In this document: in pieces, positions 1-9,089 of the stretch
Position numbering within the stretch: the stretch's first letter is position 1
Layout: each line of letters starts with the position of its first letter
Assembly (NCBI RefSeq): GCF_900104765.1
Contig: NZ_LT629737.1
Span: 1,860,001-1,924,000 of the forward strand
Length of the DNA stretch: 64,000 bases
Origin: Gillisia sp. Hel1_33_143
GTDB lineage: Bacteria > Bacteroidota > Bacteroidia > Flavobacteriales > Flavobacteriaceae
Direction: 5' to 3'
Position numbers and translations under genes: made by a program
Notes under the pieces: model-generated
The model's database searches: none
Seen by the model: the letters and a program-made list of their open reading frames with translations, nothing else
Told to the model about the DNA's origin: nothing

Positions 1-1370
1 ATTAGGAAATTTGGGTTCTGAATAAGAATGGTACATAAATAAAGACGCTTTCGCTCACCACCACTTAATTTTTCTACAAAATCATATTGCTTTTTTCTGT
101 CGAATAAAAAGCGTTCCAGCAATTGTTGCGCAGAGATCTGACGTCCTTTTTGAAGCGGAATAAAATCTCCAAATTCTCTAATAACGTCTATAACCTTTTG
201 CCCGGGCTTGCTTTCAATTCCACCCTGCGTATAATATCCAAATTTAATGGTATCTCCAATGATCACTTTTCCGGAATCTGGTTTGATGTTTCCGGTAAGC
301 ATATTCAAAAAAGTAGATTTTCCGGTTCCATTTTTTCCAATGATACCAATACGTTCTCCTTTTTGAAAATTATATTCAAATTTATCTAGCAGTTGTTTGC
401 CTTCATAGCTTTTTGAGATCTTATGAATTTCAACGATCTTGCTTCCCAATCGCTCCATATTGATCTCCAGTTGCACCTGATGATCTTTTCTTCTTTTAGA
501 TGCTCTTTCTTTAATATCATGAAAATCATCTATTCTAGATTTAGACTTTGTGGTACGGGCCTTTGGCTGACGGCGCATCCAGTCTAATTCTTTTTTGAAG
601 AGTTGTTTTGCCTTATCTGTATTGGTTTGATCTAGCTCTATTCTAGCATCTTTTTTATCTAGATAGTAAGAATAGTTTCCTTTATAAGTATAGAGAACAC
701 CATCTTCTAACTCTACTATTTCGTTACATACACGTTCTAAAAAATACCTATCGTGCGTAACCATAAATATGGTAAAGTTCTCTTTTTTGAAATATTCTTC
801 CAGCCATTCGATCATATCAAGATCTAAATGGTTGGTAGGTTCATCCATTATTATAAAGTCGGGCTTATGCAAAAGCATATTGGCAAGAGCCAAACGTTTT
901 TTCTGTCCTCCAGAAAGATCACCTACTTTTTTATTTAGTTCCTCCAGTTTTAGTTTGAAAAGGATCTGCTTATACTGAGATTCAAAATCCCAGGCTTGAA
1001 GCATATCCATTTCTTCAAAAGCTTTTTGATAAGCTTCAGCATCATCTGGGTTTTCGAGTGCCTTTTCATATCTGGCAATCACTCTTAATGTTTCATTATC
1101 TGCAGCAAAGATGGTCTCTTCTACAGTTAGATTTGGGTCTAGATCTGGTTCTTGAGCTAAGAATGCTGAAGTGATATCTTTTCTGTAAACTACTCTACCA
1201 TCATCTGGAGTATCGGTACCGGCTAGAATATGTAGCAATGTAGTTTTTCCTGATCCGTTCTTGGCCACGAATCCTACTTTTTGCCCCTCATTTATTCCGA
1301 AGGAAATGTTTGAGAACAACTTATGCTCCCCAAAAGATTTAGCTATATTTTCAACCGATAGATAATTCAC
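1..1370 (-). CDS. ABC-F family ATP-binding protein (3' end outside window)
   Basis: Soluble duplicated-ATPase protein of the ABC-F class, whose members act on ribosomes (translation factors or antibiotic protection) rather than as transporters. About 456 residues are visible and the C-terminus runs off the window. First ATPase: Walker A KNGSGKTT near residues 37-44, signature LSGGQKKRLALA near 148, Walker B MDEPTNHLD near 173. A charged linker follows (arginine/lysine-rich, around residues 225-270). Second ATPase: Walker A GKNGTGKST near 345, signature LSGGERKR near 431. There are no membrane segments. The start is GTG at 1370, the first plausible start before the conserved VNYLSVENIAKSF; a good flavobacterial promoter lies just upstream. 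The Uup/EttA-like subgroup cannot be fixed without the C-terminus. Confidence 0.9.
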   Translation of the reverse strand, partial: MNYLSVENIAKSFGEHKLFSNISFGINEGQKVGFVAKNGSGKTTLLHILAGTDTPDDGRVVYRKDITSAFLAQEPDLDPNLTVEETIFAADNETLRVIARYEKALENPDDAEAYQKAFEEMDMLQAWDFESQYKQILFKLKLEELNKKVGDLSGGQKKRLALANMLLHKPDFIIMDEPTNHLDLDMIEWLEEYFKKENFTIFMVTHDRYFLERVCNEIVELEDGVLYTYKGNYSYYLDKKDARIELDQTNTDKAKQLFKKELDWMRRQPKARTTKSKSRIDDFHDIKERASKRRKDHQVQLEINMERLGSKIVEIHKISKSYEGKQLLDKFEYNFQKGERIGIIGKNGTGKSTFLNMLTGNIKPDSGKVIIGDTIKFGYYTQGGIESKPGQKVIDVIREFGDFIPLQKGRQISAQQLLERFLFDRKKQYDFVEKLSGGERKRLYLCTILIQNPNFL

Positions 1371-1384
1371 AGATAATTTTTTTG

Positions 1385-1414
1385 CAAAAATACTCAGAAT
1401 TTACCGGGTTCAAA
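1385..1414 (-). promoter_or_regulatory. Promoter for the ABC-F gene
   Basis: On the minus strand TTTG (1414-1411) and TATTTTTG (1392-1385) are separated by 18 bases, matching the Flavobacterium consensus TTTG...TAnnTTTG. The GTG start at 1370 is only about 15 bases downstream of the -7 box, so the leader would be very short. This supports the GTG start. Confidence 0.55.
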
Positions 1415-1423
1415 GTAGATTAG

Positions 1424-1454
1424 TTTTATTATTAGCTTACATCTGTTATATTTG
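1424..1454 (+). promoter_or_regulatory. Probable promoter of the polysaccharide locus
   Basis: TATATTTG at 1447-1454 matches the flavobacterial -7 element exactly, and TTTT at 1424-1427 (one mismatch to TTTG) lies 19 bases upstream. The first gene starts at 1595, so the transcript would carry a leader of roughly 130 bases. I could not assign a riboswitch or hairpin in that leader. Confidence 0.45.
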
Positions 1455-1594
1455 TTTGGGTTAGCATGTGCGAAGATCGAAAAACACTATCTTGCCACCA
1501 TATTTGTTGAGATTTGGGGTCTATTAGTGATATATTCTCTGAAATTCAAAAAGTATAATACCCCCATAAAACCGAACTTATTTATATCCCCTCT

Positions 1595-2383
1595 ATGAGA
1601 TATATATTAATAATTTGCTTTTTAGTTATAGGACTTGGTTTTACCTCCTGTGTTCCTACTAAGAAAATAACTTATTTGCAGCCTAATGAGAAGGTAGTAA
1701 ATAGTATTATTGAAATACATAAATTAAATAAACCCTATAGAGTACAGATTAACGATCTGTTGAGTATTAGAGTAAAGGCATTAGATCAGGAACTGGTGGG
1801 GATGTTTAATCCAATAGATGAAAATAATCTGAGCGCTACGGGTGAGGAGCGATTGTATTATGATGGTTTTTCTGTAGATCAGCATGGAAATATAAGAGTG
1901 CCAACTTTAGGAGAGATCAACGTTCTTGGCTTTACCGTAGAGGAGATACGAAACAAAATAGAAGCAGAGCTTTTAGATAAATATTTTAAAAGTGAAGCCA
2001 ATATTTTTGTAACTGTAAAATTAGCAGGAATTAGATATACTACGTTGGGTGAGATTGGATCTGGAAGCCAGGTTATCTATAAAGAGCAAGTAAATATTAT
2101 GGAAGCCGTAGCTCAGGCAGGTGGTATTACTGAATATGGTGACATGACAGATGTAAGAATCATAAGGCAGACTCCTGCTGGTGAGGAAATTCATAGTATA
2201 GACCTTACCAGAATTAAAGCTACTCAAAGTCCATATTATTACATTCAGCCTAACGATCTTATTCTAGTAAATCCATTACCTCAAAAAGCTTTAGGGGTAG
2301 GTACCACAGGCTTAGGGAATTTAAGAGATATTATAAGTGTGATCACCTTGTTAACCTCTGTAATATTAATTGTTACCAGATAA
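1595..2383 (+). CDS. Polysaccharide export outer-membrane lipoprotein (Wza/OPX-like)
   Basis: Outer-membrane polysaccharide export protein working with the Wzc-like kinase that follows 3 bases later. The N-terminus is a lipoprotein signal: a hydrophobic stretch followed by the lipobox LGFTSC, with Cys19 as the lipidated residue. The polysaccharide export domain spans about residues 45-130 (YRVQINDLLSIRV, DGFSVDQHGNIRVPTLGEI). A SLBB-type domain follows at about 145-225 (GEIGSGSQVIYKEQVNIMEA, AGGI). A hydrophobic C-terminal segment lies at 243-262 (ISVITLLTSVILIV). At 262 residues it is shorter than E. coli Wza (379), the usual size for the short Bacteroidota OPX proteins. It is the first gene of the locus. 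Confidence 0.92.
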   Translation: MRYILIICFLVIGLGFTSCVPTKKITYLQPNEKVVNSIIEIHKLNKPYRVQINDLLSIRVKALDQELVGMFNPIDENNLSATGEERLYYDGFSVDQHGNIRVPTLGEINVLGFTVEEIRNKIEAELLDKYFKSEANIFVTVKLAGIRYTTLGEIGSGSQVIYKEQVNIMEAVAQAGGITEYGDMTDVRIIRQTPAGEEIHSIDLTRIKATQSPYYYIQPNDLILVNPLPQKALGVGTTGLGNLRDIISVITLLTSVILIVTR

Positions 2384-2386
2384 TTT

Positions 2387-4855
2387 ATGGCGCACGAAGA
2401 AGATCATATCTCAGATGTAGGTTCCACCTTCGATTTTAAAGGCTTTGTACTTAAAATTATAAGTTATTGGCAATTGTTGGTGATCTCTATTGCTATAAGT
2501 TTAGGAGTAGCCTATTATAACAACGTTCGGAAATTACCGGTATATCAACTCGGTAACTCGATCTCTATTAAAGATGATCAAAATCCATTTTTCACCTCTA
2601 ATACCAGTTTAACCTTTAACTGGGGAGGAACATCAGATAAAGTGAACACCGCAGTTACCATTTTAAAATCTCGTTCTCATAATGAAGAGGTTGTAGAGCG
2701 CCTTCAGTATTATATGGATTATTTGGTAGATGGCGAATACCAGCGAATTGACGCCTATGGTACTACACCATTTAAGGTAAAGGTAGATACTTCAAAAGCT
2801 CAGGCTTTAGGCTTAGTAATTAAATTAAAAATGGTAGATGCTACTAGTTTTAACTTAAGTGCTACGCTTCCTGCCTCAGTAACCGGGCAGAATTACGCCA
2901 CTAAAGAAAAGGAGAGTATAGATCTTCAGGCTCAAGAATTCAGTAAAAATTATGGTTTTGGAGAATCTATAGACCTTCCATTTTTTAGCGGAACTCTACA
3001 AAGAACTGAGCAACCTTTGCAAGCAGGAAAGGAGTTTTATATTCGCTTCTTAAATTTTGATTCTGCGGTAGGGAAATATAGATCTGTTTCTGTTAACCCA
3101 GACGGACAAGGCGCATCGGTTTTAAATTTGAGTCAGGTTGGTGGCAATAAAGCTCGAATTGTAGATTATTTAAATGGTACGGTAGCGGTGCTTAGTGAAA
3201 ATATGCTGGAGCGAAAGAATCTCTTTGCTACTAAAACTATTCGATTTATAGATAGTAGTTTGGCTGTAAAGTCTCGTGAGCTACAAACTGTAGAAGATGA
3301 ATTAAATCTATTTCGGAATCAGAATTCTATTTTAGATATTTCTGCGGAAGGGTCTGATCTTTCAAACAAGCTATCTACACTAGATGTAGAAAAAGAACAA
3401 ATAAGAAGACAATTAGCTTATTACAATACGTTACAAACCTATCTTCAAACAAAAAATGATTATTCAAATGTTCCAGCTCCATCAGTAGCAGGTATTAATG
3501 AAGGTAGCATCTCGAGTGGAGTAGGGAAAATAATTGCACTAGCAGAAGAGCGAAGTAATTATCAATATACTTTAAAAGAGAACTCGCCGGTATTTGATGA
3601 TATAGATAGACAAATCAACTCTATTAAATCTATTTTATTAGAGAACATAAGTTCTTCTAAAGGCTTATTACAAGATCAAATAAATAGCATAAATAGAAAA
3701 ATTTCTGAGGCTGAAACCGAGATAAAGAAATTACCAAAAGATCAGCAAGACCTTTTGAAGATCCAAAGGAAGTATAGTTTGAGTGAAAAGACATACAATC
3801 TTTTCTTAGAAAAAAGGAGTGAAGCTGGTCTGGTAAAAGCGGCAAATGTGAGCGATGTAATGGTAATAGATAATGCCAAAGACATAGGAGGGGGGAAAAT
3901 TGGGCCCAATACCGAGCTTAATTACGTAATGGCCTTATTAATAGGGGGAGTAATCCCTTTGGTTTTTGTTTTCTTGATCGTATTTCTAAATACCAATATT
4001 CATAATGCTCAAGAGGTTAGCAGAATGTCCCCAATTCCCATATTAGGATTAATTGGTAAAAATAAGTCTGATGATAATCTGGTAGTTTTCAACAAACCTA
4101 AATCTGCCATTGCAGAAAGTTTTAGAGGATTGAGAAGTAGTCTGCAATTCATGTATAAAAAGCAAGGAGTTGTAGGGTCTAAAACGGTGTTGATCACTTC
4201 TTCGGTTTCCGGAGAAGGAAAAACCTTTTGCGCAATGAACTTAGCTACCGTTTTTGCTTTGAGTGAACGGAAAACAGTATTAGTAGGTCTCGATTTGCGT
4301 AAACCTAAGATCTTCGATGATTTTGAATTGAAGAATGAGGAAGGGATCGTGAATTATTTAATAGGAGAGGCAACAATAGATCAAATTATACAAGAGAGTA
4401 AAATTCCACATTTAGATGTTATAACAGCAGGGCCTATTCCTCCCAATCCTTCAGAGTTATTAATGGCAGATCAAATGGAAACTCTAATGGAAGATCTGAA
4501 AACTAGATATGATTATATAATTCTTGATACTCCTCCAATTGGAATTGTAGCAGATGCCATGAATCTTGTAAAATATGCAGATGCATCACTCTTTCTAATT
4601 CGTCAGGATTATACTAAGAGAGGCATGTTGGAGTCGATTAATGAGAAATACGAAAAAGGAGAATTAAAGAATATAAGTTTTGTCTTAAACTACTTCCAAC
4701 ACCGTGCTAAATATGGATACGGGTATGGTTACGGATATGGATACGGCTATGGGTATGGGTATTCTTATAATAAATACAATGCCTATGGGGAGTCTCCTAA
4801 GGGTGTTAGGACATTAAGGAAGATTTGGAGAAATGCTATGAAGAATTTTGAATAG
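2387..4855 (+). CDS. Wzc-like polysaccharide co-polymerase with tyrosine autokinase
   Basis: Inner-membrane protein controlling polymerisation and export by cycles of tyrosine phosphorylation. A Wzz-type domain starts with a membrane segment at about 28-46. It continues as a long periplasmic part with coiled-coil character (about 280-480) and a second membrane segment at about 508-530 (VMALLIGGVIPLVFVFLIVF). The cytoplasmic BY-kinase domain has Walker A SSVSGEGKT (about 604-612), Walker A' LVGLDLRKPK (about 632-641) and Walker B YIILDTPP (about 711-718). The tyrosine cluster is unusually regular: eight consecutive Tyr-Gly pairs at residues 776-791 followed by YSYNKYNAYG, giving twelve tyrosines in 26 residues. 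Family knowledge says this tail is the autophosphorylation target. Length 822 is normal for fused PCP-2a kinases. Confidence 0.95.
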   Translation: MAHEEDHISDVGSTFDFKGFVLKIISYWQLLVISIAISLGVAYYNNVRKLPVYQLGNSISIKDDQNPFFTSNTSLTFNWGGTSDKVNTAVTILKSRSHNEEVVERLQYYMDYLVDGEYQRIDAYGTTPFKVKVDTSKAQALGLVIKLKMVDATSFNLSATLPASVTGQNYATKEKESIDLQAQEFSKNYGFGESIDLPFFSGTLQRTEQPLQAGKEFYIRFLNFDSAVGKYRSVSVNPDGQGASVLNLSQVGGNKARIVDYLNGTVAVLSENMLERKNLFATKTIRFIDSSLAVKSRELQTVEDELNLFRNQNSILDISAEGSDLSNKLSTLDVEKEQIRRQLAYYNTLQTYLQTKNDYSNVPAPSVAGINEGSISSGVGKIIALAEERSNYQYTLKENSPVFDDIDRQINSIKSILLENISSSKGLLQDQINSINRKISEAETEIKKLPKDQQDLLKIQRKYSLSEKTYNLFLEKRSEAGLVKAANVSDVMVIDNAKDIGGGKIGPNTELNYVMALLIGGVIPLVFVFLIVFLNTNIHNAQEVSRMSPIPILGLIGKNKSDDNLVVFNKPKSAIAESFRGLRSSLQFMYKKQGVVGSKTVLITSSVSGEGKTFCAMNLATVFALSERKTVLVGLDLRKPKIFDDFELKNEEGIVNYLIGEATIDQIIQESKIPHLDVITAGPIPPNPSELLMADQMETLMEDLKTRYDYIILDTPPIGIVADAMNLVKYADASLFLIRQDYTKRGMLESINEKYEKGELKNISFVLNYFQHRAKYGYGYGYGYGYGYGYGYSYNKYNAYGESPKGVRTLRKIWRNAMKNFE
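4712..4789 (+). repeat. Tyr-Gly dipeptide repeat at the kinase C-terminus
   Basis: Eight direct copies of a six-base unit encoding Tyr-Gly (4712-4759), followed by a degenerate tyrosine-rich end to 4789. Gly codons alternate among GGA, GGG, GGT and GGC, and Tyr codons between TAT and TAC. The nucleotide repeat is therefore not perfect and looks maintained at the protein level. Confidence 0.85.
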
Positions 4856-4861
4856 ATAATA

Positions 4862-5752
4862 TTAATTATTCATTTTTAAAATATCCTTAGCTATAATTTT
4901 ACTAAATTCTGTGGCACCTACATCATTTAAATGGCTGCAATTATAAAAATATTGATCTTGATAGGGGCATACATGCGAGTAATCTAAAAAACTTGGAAGT
5001 TTGCTTTTTAATTTTTTCGAATAATCTAAGTTCTTAGTATTTGGACAAAATGGAGCCATAAAATAGATTATAGATAAGTTGTTCTTTTTAGCGAAAGTAT
5101 TAATTTTATTGATATTGGTGTTTTTACTTATAATATGATCTGGTAAAGTGGAAGATAATTTTTGACTAGTATTACCATATTTTGGGAAGTATCCATTTTT
5201 AAGATCTATTCTGTTTTTTTTACCACTAATTGAATTAAAGAATTCTCTAAAGCCAATTTTGTAATCATATTTCAGGTATCGATAAAATGGGATATATTTT
5301 AGTTGAAAGTATTCAGGATCACTTTCTTTTATAATCTCAGAGATCACTTTATTGTTGAAAAAAGGCATGAATTCACTTTTCAGAATTTCCGAGTTACCAT
5401 CTATATTATACACGTAATCTACTTGTATAAAAATTTGTTTGGAATGTATGTTTCTATCATGCAACAGCTTTAAGATAATTAGATAGTCGTCTGTTTTTGC
5501 GCCTTGAAATCCTAAGTTTATAGCACTATTTCCAGTAATGGATGAAATGATATCTGCGTTTACGGTGTTGTCTACTCTTGAAGATCCAATAAATATATAA
5601 TCTATAGTATCATTTTCACTTTGCATTAAGTAAGAGATTTTATTTCTTGGTGTTCCGTGGTGATAACCATATGTGTAGATAAAATCTAACAAATAAAGAC
5701 TCAAAATAATAATAAACAGGATGGATAATATATACGATAGGAATTTTTTCAT
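4862..5752 (-). CDS. SGNH/AlgJ-like acyl-transfer partner, membrane anchored
   Basis: Predicted single-pass membrane protein of 296 residues with an extracytoplasmic SGNH-like domain, of the type that accompanies MBOAT acyltransferases in polysaccharide acylation. A membrane segment lies at about residues 4-23. Block I reads YIFIGSSRVDN (GSSR at 56-59, the candidate nucleophile region). A block-V-like CSHLNDVGA sits near residues 272-280, with His274 as the candidate catalytic base. The start is ATG at 5752, one base after the stop of the MBOAT gene. A reading from 5800 would overlap that gene and add 16 residues before the signal anchor, so I reject it. It is co-transcribed with the MBOAT gene and antisense to the rest of the locus. 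The exact enzymatic role (transferase or esterase) is inferred. Confidence 0.7.
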   Translation of the reverse strand: MKKFLSYILSILFIIILSLYLLDFIYTYGYHHGTPRNKISYLMQSENDTIDYIFIGSSRVDNTVNADIISSITGNSAINLGFQGAKTDDYLIILKLLHDRNIHSKQIFIQVDYVYNIDGNSEILKSEFMPFFNNKVISEIIKESDPEYFQLKYIPFYRYLKYDYKIGFREFFNSISGKKNRIDLKNGYFPKYGNTSQKLSSTLPDHIISKNTNINKINTFAKKNNLSIIYFMAPFCPNTKNLDYSKKLKSKLPSFLDYSHVCPYQDQYFYNCSHLNDVGATEFSKIIAKDILKMNN

Positions 5753-5753
5753 T

Positions 5754-7181
5754 TTAAAATTGAAAATAAATGAAAGTGGAATGATCTGAAAATACTCCAA
5801 AAAGTAGGATCATCCATATAATTGAAATGGTTTTTAAAAGTTCAAGTTTTCCGCTTAATGGTTGTTCCTTAGATTTATTGGACCATTCAATGACTATAAA
5901 AATTAAGATTAATAGAACCATTTCTACACTATACCTTTCTATATTTAAATATTCTATTTTAAAGGAATGATTGTTTATTATTTTATTTAAATATTTAAAA
6001 CTGTCGGAGATCGTTGATGATCTAAAAAACACCCACGCAATACAGGTAATAAAAAAAGTAAATAAAATTCTAATGAGGTCTCCAAATTTATTTGCAGTAT
6101 GCTCTTTTACTTTAACCATTGAATTTGTTTTTGACTTTTTAAATAAAATAGGAGCAAAAAATATAGCATGAAGACCACCCCATGCTATAAAAGTCCAGTT
6201 TGCGCCATGCCAAAATCCACTCACAAGAAAAATGATAAATATGTTTCTTAATTGCTGAAGCTTACTTCCTCTGGAACCTCCTAATGGAATATATAGGTAA
6301 TCTCTGAACCAGGTAGATAAAGAAATGTGCCATCTCCTCCAGAATTCAATAATGTTTTTTGAAAAATAAGGGTAATTGAAGTTTCTCATTAAATCAAATC
6401 CAAGCAATCTAGCCGTTCCTATGGCAATATTTGAATAGCCTGCAAAATCACAATAGATCTGAAATGCAAAGTAAAATGCGCCAAGCAATAAACTTAAACT
6501 ATTGAGACTTTCATAAGAATTGAAAATTGCGTTAACGAAGGTTGCACAATTATCTGCAATCACCATTTTCTGAAAAAGTCCCCAAATAATTAATTGTATC
6601 CCGCTTTTGGCATTATTAAGATTAAACTTTCTAGAATTAATAAATTGCGGCAATAAATGTTTAGCCCTTTCTATGGGGCCTGCAACCAATTGTGGAAAAA
6701 AGGAGACATAAGTAGCAAATATTATAAAGTTATAGGTGGGCTTTATTTCATTTCTATAAACATCTATAGTATAGCTAAGGGTTTGAAAAGTATAAAAGGA
6801 GATTCCTACCGGGAGTATAATTTGTAAGGTGTTATAATCTGAAGATAGTCCAATAGAGTTACCGAGTTCTATAAAGCTCTCTATAAAAAAGTTTAGATAT
6901 TTGAAATATCCCAATAACAATAAGTTGCAGGCTACACTGGAAAAGAGTAATACCTTTCTCCACTTTTTAATCTCATTTTTGTAAATCGCAATAGCAATAG
7001 AATAATCTACCAATGTACTTCCGGCTATGAGTAAAAGAAACTTATAATCCCACCATCCATAGAAAAAATAACTAGCCACTAATAATAGTATATTTTGATA
7101 GCTTACTTTTTTGAATACAAACCAATAAAGGATAAAAATAACTGGAAGAAAAAGTAAGAATGGAATAGAATTAAAAATCAT
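5754..7181 (-). CDS. MBOAT family O-acyltransferase (AlgI-like)
   Basis: Polytopic membrane protein that moves acyl groups (typically acetyl) across or within the membrane to decorate polysaccharides. At 475 residues with many hydrophobic segments it matches AlgI/PatA-type proteins. The family hallmarks are present: RRWHISLSTWFRDYLYIPLG around residues 290-310, and FWHGANW with the catalytic His at residue 325. The N-terminus reads MIFNSIPFLLFLPVIF and continues with YFFYGWWDYKFL, typical of the family. It heads a two-gene minus-strand unit with the SGNH-like protein. The acyl group and acceptor sugar cannot be told from sequence, but the position inside the locus argues for modification of this glycan. 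Confidence 0.92.
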   Translation of the reverse strand: MIFNSIPFLLFLPVIFILYWFVFKKVSYQNILLLVASYFFYGWWDYKFLLLIAGSTLVDYSIAIAIYKNEIKKWRKVLLFSSVACNLLLLGYFKYLNFFIESFIELGNSIGLSSDYNTLQIILPVGISFYTFQTLSYTIDVYRNEIKPTYNFIIFATYVSFFPQLVAGPIERAKHLLPQFINSRKFNLNNAKSGIQLIIWGLFQKMVIADNCATFVNAIFNSYESLNSLSLLLGAFYFAFQIYCDFAGYSNIAIGTARLLGFDLMRNFNYPYFSKNIIEFWRRWHISLSTWFRDYLYIPLGGSRGSKLQQLRNIFIIFLVSGFWHGANWTFIAWGGLHAIFFAPILFKKSKTNSMVKVKEHTANKFGDLIRILFTFFITCIAWVFFRSSTISDSFKYLNKIINNHSFKIEYLNIERYSVEMVLLILIFIVIEWSNKSKEQPLSGKLELLKTISIIWMILLFGVFSDHSTFIYFQF

Positions 7182-7219
7182 TATGGCTAATAGGTGAATA
7201 TTCTATTTGAAATCATGGG

Positions 7220-7246
7220 TTGATAAAATTTAATGAGATAAATTTG
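7220..7246 (+). promoter_or_regulatory. Promoter for the wzm-led operon
   Basis: TAAATTTG at 7239-7246 matches the -7 consensus, and TTG at 7220-7222 is 16 bases upstream. It lies in the 144-base divergent gap between the MBOAT gene and wzm, about 80 bases before the wzm start, and would give the ABC-exporter section its own transcription start. Confidence 0.45.
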
Positions 7247-7325
7247 CTCAAAGAGAGTACAGCTGCAATTTATTAATATCTTTATTAGTATTAGACAGTT
7301 TAATAGAAATATTAAAATCCCCATC

Positions 7326-8186
7326 TTGAAAGAAATAAATTCGGACTGGCTTTACGAGATCACGCCTAAACATAAATTATTTGACCTTAACTTTAAAGAA
7401 ATTTGGCGTTATAAAGATCTTTTATTTCTTTTTGTAAAGCGCGATATAGTAACGGTTTATAAGCAAACTGTGTTAGGGCCATTATGGTATTTTATTCAAC
7501 CACTTTTCACCTCGATAACTTTTACATTGGTTTTTAATAATATCGCGAATATTCAAACAGGAGTGGTTCCTGCTTTTCTATTTAATTTAACAGGGATAAC
7601 TGCTTGGAATTATTTTAGTCAATGTCTAACAGGTACTTCGAATACCTTTGTAAGTAATAAAGGCTTGTTTGGCAAGGTATATTTTCCAAGATTTATAATG
7701 CCTTTAAGCACCACATTTTCAAACTTACTAAAGCTAGGGATTCAACTCTGTATCTTGATTTTCTTTTATATCTATTTTGTCATTAAAGGAACAGCTATAT
7801 CTCCCAATTTAAATTTATTACTATTTCCTATATATGTTATAATGATTGCATTATTGGGATTGGGAGCCGGAATGATAATTTCCGCATTTACTACTAAATA
7901 TAGAGATTTGTCGGTTTTAGTAGGTTTCGCAGTAAGTTTATTGATGTATATTTCTGCAGTTCCATACCCTTTAAGCGAAGTGCAAAAAGGCCAGCCAAAG
8001 TATGCTTGGATTGTAGAATATAATCCATTAACACAGATCGTTGAAGGTTTTAGATTTATGATACTGGACTATGGTGTTTTTACTTGGTGGGGATTCTTTT
8101 ATGCATTAATAATATCGATAGTACTTTTTCTTATAGGTTTGATCATTTTTAACCGTACTGAAAAAACATTCATAGATACCGTTTAA
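7326..8186 (+). CDS. wzm: ABC-2 type polysaccharide exporter permease (Wzm-like)
   Basis: Membrane subunit of an O-antigen or teichoic-acid type ABC exporter that flips lipid-linked glycan. It has 286 residues with about six hydrophobic segments. The cytoplasmic N-terminal entry YKDLLFLFVKRDIVTVYKQT precedes LGPLWYFIQPL, which is the signature region of Wzm/TagG permeases. The C-terminal region has the typical YNPLTQIVEGFR before the last membrane segments. Its ATPase partner is encoded two genes downstream, with a methyltransferase between them. The substrate is inferred to be the glycan of this locus. Confidence 0.9.
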   Translation: MKEINSDWLYEITPKHKLFDLNFKEIWRYKDLLFLFVKRDIVTVYKQTVLGPLWYFIQPLFTSITFTLVFNNIANIQTGVVPAFLFNLTGITAWNYFSQCLTGTSNTFVSNKGLFGKVYFPRFIMPLSTTFSNLLKLGIQLCILIFFYIYFVIKGTAISPNLNLLLFPIYVIMIALLGLGAGMIISAFTTKYRDLSVLVGFAVSLLMYISAVPYPLSEVQKGQPKYAWIVEYNPLTQIVEGFRFMILDYGVFTWWGFFYALIISIVLFLIGLIIFNRTEKTFIDTV

Positions 8187-8214
8187 AGGATGATATCAAA
8201 TAGAGCTCTAAATT

Positions 8215-9060
8215 ATGGATGATAATCAAAAGAAGAATATCGATTTTTACGATCAGAAATATCAATTTTTAGATTCTGAAGTAAATGGTATTCTTAAAAG
8301 ACTTAATAAACTGGATGTTTTTTTAGCAGATGCCACTGCTACAGATACCAGTTGGGTGGGTTTATATCATGATGATTTTCAGAATAAGATAGTTGGTAAA
8401 AAAGTTTTAGAACTTGGATGTGGAGATTGTGCAAATGCCGCTATCATGGCTGCATTGGGAGCAGAGGTATATGCAAATGATATTTCTTCCAAGAGTGGGG
8501 AGATCATTGCAAAAGTGAATGAGTTATACAAATTTACTCATCCAATAGTATTTATTGAAGGAGATTTCTTGACTGCAGATTTTAAAGAAAAAGACTTTGA
8601 CTTTGTTGTGGGGAAAGCATTTTTACATCATCTTACTCATGATATAGAGCGCAAATTCTTTAATAAAATATGTGAATTATTGGCTCCTACCGGGGAATCT
8701 CGGTTTTTTGAACCTGCGGTAAATAGTAGAATTTTAGATGAGATTAGATGGCATATTCCTGTTCCAGGAAGACCTTCAAAATTTTCAAAAGAAGCTTTTA
8801 AAATCTGGAAAGCTAATGATCCTCACCCAGAGAGAGATAACAGTAGTAAACATTTTAAAAGATTAGGTGCTAAATATTTTCAAGATGTTCAAATTATTAG
8901 CCTTGGAACACTTGAAAGATTTCATAGATTACTTCCTGCTAGTTATAATCAAAGGTCATTTAGGAAGAAGGCATTTGTTTGGGAAAGAAAACTTCCTTCT
9001 TCTTTAAATAGAATATTTGCTAGAAGTCAGGTTATTATTTATAAAAACGCCAAACATTAA
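8215..9060 (+). CDS. Class I SAM-dependent methyltransferase
   Basis: Cytoplasmic methyltransferase of 281 residues. The SAM-binding motif I VLELGCGDCANA lies near residues 64-75, followed by the acidic motif II region (VYANDIS) and DFVVGKAFLHHL near residue 137. It sits between wzm and wzt. In ABC-exported O-antigens a methyl group on the chain end can be the termination mark read by Wzt, so a role in capping or decorating the glycan is likely but inferred. The acceptor is unknown. Confidence 0.8.
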   Translation: MDDNQKKNIDFYDQKYQFLDSEVNGILKRLNKLDVFLADATATDTSWVGLYHDDFQNKIVGKKVLELGCGDCANAAIMAALGAEVYANDISSKSGEIIAKVNELYKFTHPIVFIEGDFLTADFKEKDFDFVVGKAFLHHLTHDIERKFFNKICELLAPTGESRFFEPAVNSRILDEIRWHIPVPGRPSKFSKEAFKIWKANDPHPERDNSSKHFKRLGAKYFQDVQIISLGTLERFHRLLPASYNQRSFRKKAFVWERKLPSSLNRIFARSQVIIYKNAKH

Positions 9061-9089
9061 TTGTAATATTAGTATTAAATCCATCCTGA

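Noticed and set aside
123-389. 88-codon open frame on the plus strand at the window start
   Set aside because: Antisense to the second ATPase domain of the ABC-F gene, whose motifs are intact.
4712-4789. Short direct repeats considered as a CRISPR array or DNA satellite
   Set aside because: The repeat is in frame, encodes the Tyr-Gly tail of the kinase, has no spacers and varies at codon third positions.
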